This document shows positions 5,539-7,084 of a stretch of DNA of 7,084 nt, piece after piece; the stretch's first letter is position 1, and each line of letters begins with the position of its first letter. The stretch is from Spirochaetales bacterium (GTDB lineage: Bacteria > Spirochaetota > Spirochaetia > Sphaerochaetales > Sphaerochaetaceae). Made by a program: the position numbers and the translations under genes. The notes beneath the pieces were generated by a model, which was not told where the DNA came from, ran no database searches, and saw only the letters and a list, made by a program, of their open reading frames with translations. The DNA is taken from positions 1 to 7,084 of the forward strand of contig JAAZJI010000042.1 of the NCBI GenBank assembly GCA_012800465.1, read 5' to 3'.

Positions 5539-6348
5539 TTACAATGAACCCGTTGATGACATTAGGTCCTTTATCTCCTTGAATGTTTGCGCCAGATGCT
5601 CCTGGCTCTTTGGAAGCTCCGTCTCGTAGGACATGGTTCCATCATAGCCCAGCTCTTTGAGAATCTTCAATGCGCGATAGATGTACTTGTCGCTCGGCTC
5701 CGGCACTCTTCTATCAGGTCCGGCGATGTGGACGTGCCTGATGTGCGGGAAGCACTTCCCGATCGAATCAAGGCTCTCCCCGTTGCTGAGCATGTGGTAG
5801 AGGTCGATCATCAGCTCGAAGCCCGGGTCCCTGATCGTGTTGACCAGATCCATCCCCTCCATGACTGAGACTATCAGGTTGCAGTAGGTCCTCTCGAAAG
5901 GCTCTATACAGACAAGAATCCCGAAGGCCTTTGTCCTTGGAAGAATCACTTCCTTTATCACCGAGATGAACTGATTCAAAGCCTGTTCCCTTGTCTGGTC
6001 AGGTCCGTAGGTCCTTGCCGGTCCGCTTCCGAGGATTATCTTCTTTATCCCCAGCCTCTCCAGCTTTGGCAGGATCTCGTCAAGGTAGGCGGCTATGTGC
6101 CCCTTGTCCATCTCCTTGCCGACCAGCTTCACGTTCCCCGGGAAGAAGTTGCAGGCTACAGGCGAGGTGAGATTGTGCCTCTTGACCTTCTCGAGGACCG
6201 AGGCGAACTCCCTCTCCTTCATGTTGCTGAAATTCATCAGCGGAAATTCGACATAGTCGAAGCCCTGCTTTTGGATCATGTCCAAGAGGTCCAGTCCCAG
6301 CTTGAAGTACGGGTTTGTGGAAAAGCCCGTGCAGTAACCGTATTTCAT
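5539..6348 (-). CDS. Sugar phosphate isomerase/epimerase, TIM-barrel, in the TctA operon
   Basis: This 269-residue protein has the full ligand set of D-tagatose 3-epimerase-like barrels: E149 (VCIEPFERTYCN), D182 and H185 (LMIDLYHMLSNGESLD), H207 (RHVHIAGPDRR) and E242 (SYETELP). The HIAGP-x-RR-xP loop is typical of epimerases that contact the substrate with Arg. The ATG at 6348 has GGAG 5 bases upstream, and that GGAG lies inside the end of the preceding pseudogene, whose stop is one base away. The gene is last in an operon with the tctA-like gene, so it probably processes the sugar acid or polyol imported by that transporter (inference). Of its 12 arginines, nine use AGG, two AGA and one CGC, and Ile uses ATA often, which differs sharply from the genes left of 5418. 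It is only remotely similar to the isomerases at 1383 and 4542, so it is not a recent duplicate of either. Confidence 0.9.
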   Translation of the reverse strand: MKYGYCTGFSTNPYFKLGLDLLDMIQKQGFDYVEFPLMNFSNMKEREFASVLEKVKRHNLTSPVACNFFPGNVKLVGKEMDKGHIAAYLDEILPKLERLGIKKIILGSGPARTYGPDQTREQALNQFISVIKEVILPRTKAFGILVCIEPFERTYCNLIVSVMEGMDLVNTIRDPGFELMIDLYHMLSNGESLDSIGKCFPHIRHVHIAGPDRRVPEPSDKYIYRALKILKELGYDGTMSYETELPKSQEHLAQTFKEIKDLMSSTGSL

Positions 6349-6349
6349 C

Positions 6350-6694
6350 TCAGCTCCATTTGATCCCGAGCCTGTCCGGGATCGTCCTCACCGCCGTGAT
6401 CGCTACGGCGTACTTTTCAAGCGATGAGAATCCTCCGAACCGTCCCGCTACGGGGCAGTTGGCTGGGGGCGAAGACCAGGCCGAAGTGGTCCGACTTCCC
6501 GGTCTCGTTCTCGTGCAGAAGCATTATCCGTTGCTCCTGCACGTATTCGGAGAGCATTCTGAGCTCGTCCGAGAGGAACGTGACGTTGGCCCCCACGCCG
6601 AACGCGGCTCGAACCAGGAAAGGCCCATCTGCTTCCAGTGCTTCGAAATCCTGGCCGAGCTCGTCCGCGAAACCTGTGATGGTAATAACACCAT
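6350..6694 (-). pseudogene. Decayed sugar phosphate isomerase/epimerase gene with frameshifts and internal deletions
   Basis: No single frame is open, but fragments of one barrel protein follow each other in the right order across two frames. They are ITGFADELGQDFEALEA (6686-6630), MGLSWFEPRSAWG (6628-6590), NVTFLSDELRMLSEYVQEQ with LLHENETG (about 6587-6498), GLVFAP (6482-6465) and VAGRFGGFSS with a C-terminal tail ending in TGA at 6350-6352. The first parts parallel LTGFADE, the LELRAV region and the LSEEAFSFVADYLDQ helix of the gene at 4542. HENE holds a metal-ligand Glu. Total length is 345 bases, while intact relatives need about 800-880, so several hundred bases are lost, including the strand with the last catalytic Glu. 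Its ATG overlaps the TctA stop (TGATG) and its end abuts the next isomerase, so it was once the middle gene of this operon. It cannot make a functional enzyme. Assembly error is unlikely to explain both the frameshifts and the large loss. Confidence 0.8.
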
Positions 6695-7084
6695 CAGCCC
6701 TTCTTCTCCGCTTCTCTCTTGGCGGCCCTTGCCGCAGCCTTCCTGGCCTCCCTCTTCTCCTGCATCCTCATATAGACGGGGGTCTGCGTTAAGATCAGAT
6801 AGGTTATGAGAACGATGAAGAAAATGGAGATCGGCCTTGTAAAGAAGATCGAGATGTCCGCATCCGTCAAAAGCAGGGCTCTTCTCAGGTTCTCGTCAGC
6901 CATGTTGCCCAGAATTATTCCAAGCAGGAACGGGGCGCCGGGCATCTTGAGGAAGCCCATTATTATTCCAAGTATCCCGAACACGAACATCAGCTTGATG
7001 TCGAAAAGTCTGTTCGAGACGACGAAAGCGCCTATGACGCAGCAGATGAAGACGATCGGCATCAGTATCTTTATGTCGACCGAA
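6694..7084 (-). CDS. Tripartite tricarboxylate transporter large membrane subunit (TctA family), C-terminal part, cut by window edge
   Basis: About 129 C-terminal residues are visible; the gene enters from beyond the right edge. An internal ATG at 7062 is not the start, because the frame stays open to the edge (SVDIKIL before it). The segment LGIILGNMADENLRRALLLT, followed by FFTRPISIFF, is the conserved end of TctA proteins, the 10-12 helix subunit that works with TctB and a periplasmic TctC binding protein to import carboxylates or sugar acids using an ion gradient. Three or four hydrophobic helices are seen. The protein ends in a basic, Ala/Lys/Arg-rich cytoplasmic tail (from about MRMQEKREARK to EAEKKG), somewhat longer and more charged than usual. 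The downstream isomerase genes suggest a sugar-acid or polyol-related substrate rather than citrate, but this is inference. Confidence 0.9.
   Translation of the reverse strand, partial: SVDIKILMPIVFICCVIGAFVVSNRLFDIKLMFVFGILGIIMGFLKMPGAPFLLGIILGNMADENLRRALLLTDADISIFFTRPISIFFIVLITYLILTQTPVYMRMQEKREARKAAARAAKREAEKKG

Noticed and set aside
6315..6809. Plus-strand open frames of 164 and 122 codons opposite the pseudogene and TctA end
   Set aside because: No motif is seen, while the minus strand carries recognisable isomerase fragments and TctA; these are shadows that exist because the pseudogene is scrambled.

Overview
The window looks like bacterial carbohydrate-metabolism DNA. It has moderately GC-rich coding blocks separated by more AT-rich, scarred intergenic stretches. 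No marker gene fixes the taxon. An AAA/DUF4143-type ATPase, DeoR regulators, many TIM-barrel sugar isomerases, a TctA transporter and an IS110 scar together would suit a fermentative, Spirochaetota-like (Sphaerochaeta/Treponema type) bacterium, but this is a low-confidence inference.

Layout. Bases 1-221 (minus) hold the first 73 codons of an AAA-type ATPase, with a promoter and a 37-bp inverted repeat upstream. Bases 296-600 are mostly empty. Bases 619-3112 (plus) form a tight three-gene operon: a DeoR-family regulator, a sugar-phosphate isomerase/epimerase-like TIM barrel (GTG start, GTGA overlap) and a divergent PP2C-like phosphatase (ATGA overlap). Six bases downstream, a ten-helix EamA/DMT-type transporter ends on the minus strand (3119-4021); its promoter lies at 4055-4083. 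Bases 4084-4541 hold a broken 5' piece of an IS110-family transposase and, in its upstream non-coding part, two hairpins that may be a bridge-RNA remnant. A 26-bp palindrome and a strong ribosome-binding site follow, leading into a second isomerase (4542-5417, plus).

The right end (5539-7084, minus) is a separate operon. It has the C-terminus of a TctA subunit of a tripartite tricarboxylate-type transporter, a decayed isomerase pseudogene starting at the TctA stop, and an intact third isomerase one base after the pseudogene. The isomerase in this block uses AGG/AGA for almost all arginines, unlike the genes to its left, so the two halves probably have different histories with a join near 5418-5538.

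Working model (inference): the region handles uptake and isomerisation of sugars, sugar acids or polyols. The DeoR protein would sense a phosphorylated intermediate and control its own operon. The isomerases would interconvert keto-sugar substrates, and the DMT and TctA proteins would carry substrates. The PP2C-like third gene is the unexpected member: it keeps the metal-binding acidic residues of protein phosphatases but sits in a catabolic operon. No rRNA, tRNA or CRISPR array was seen.
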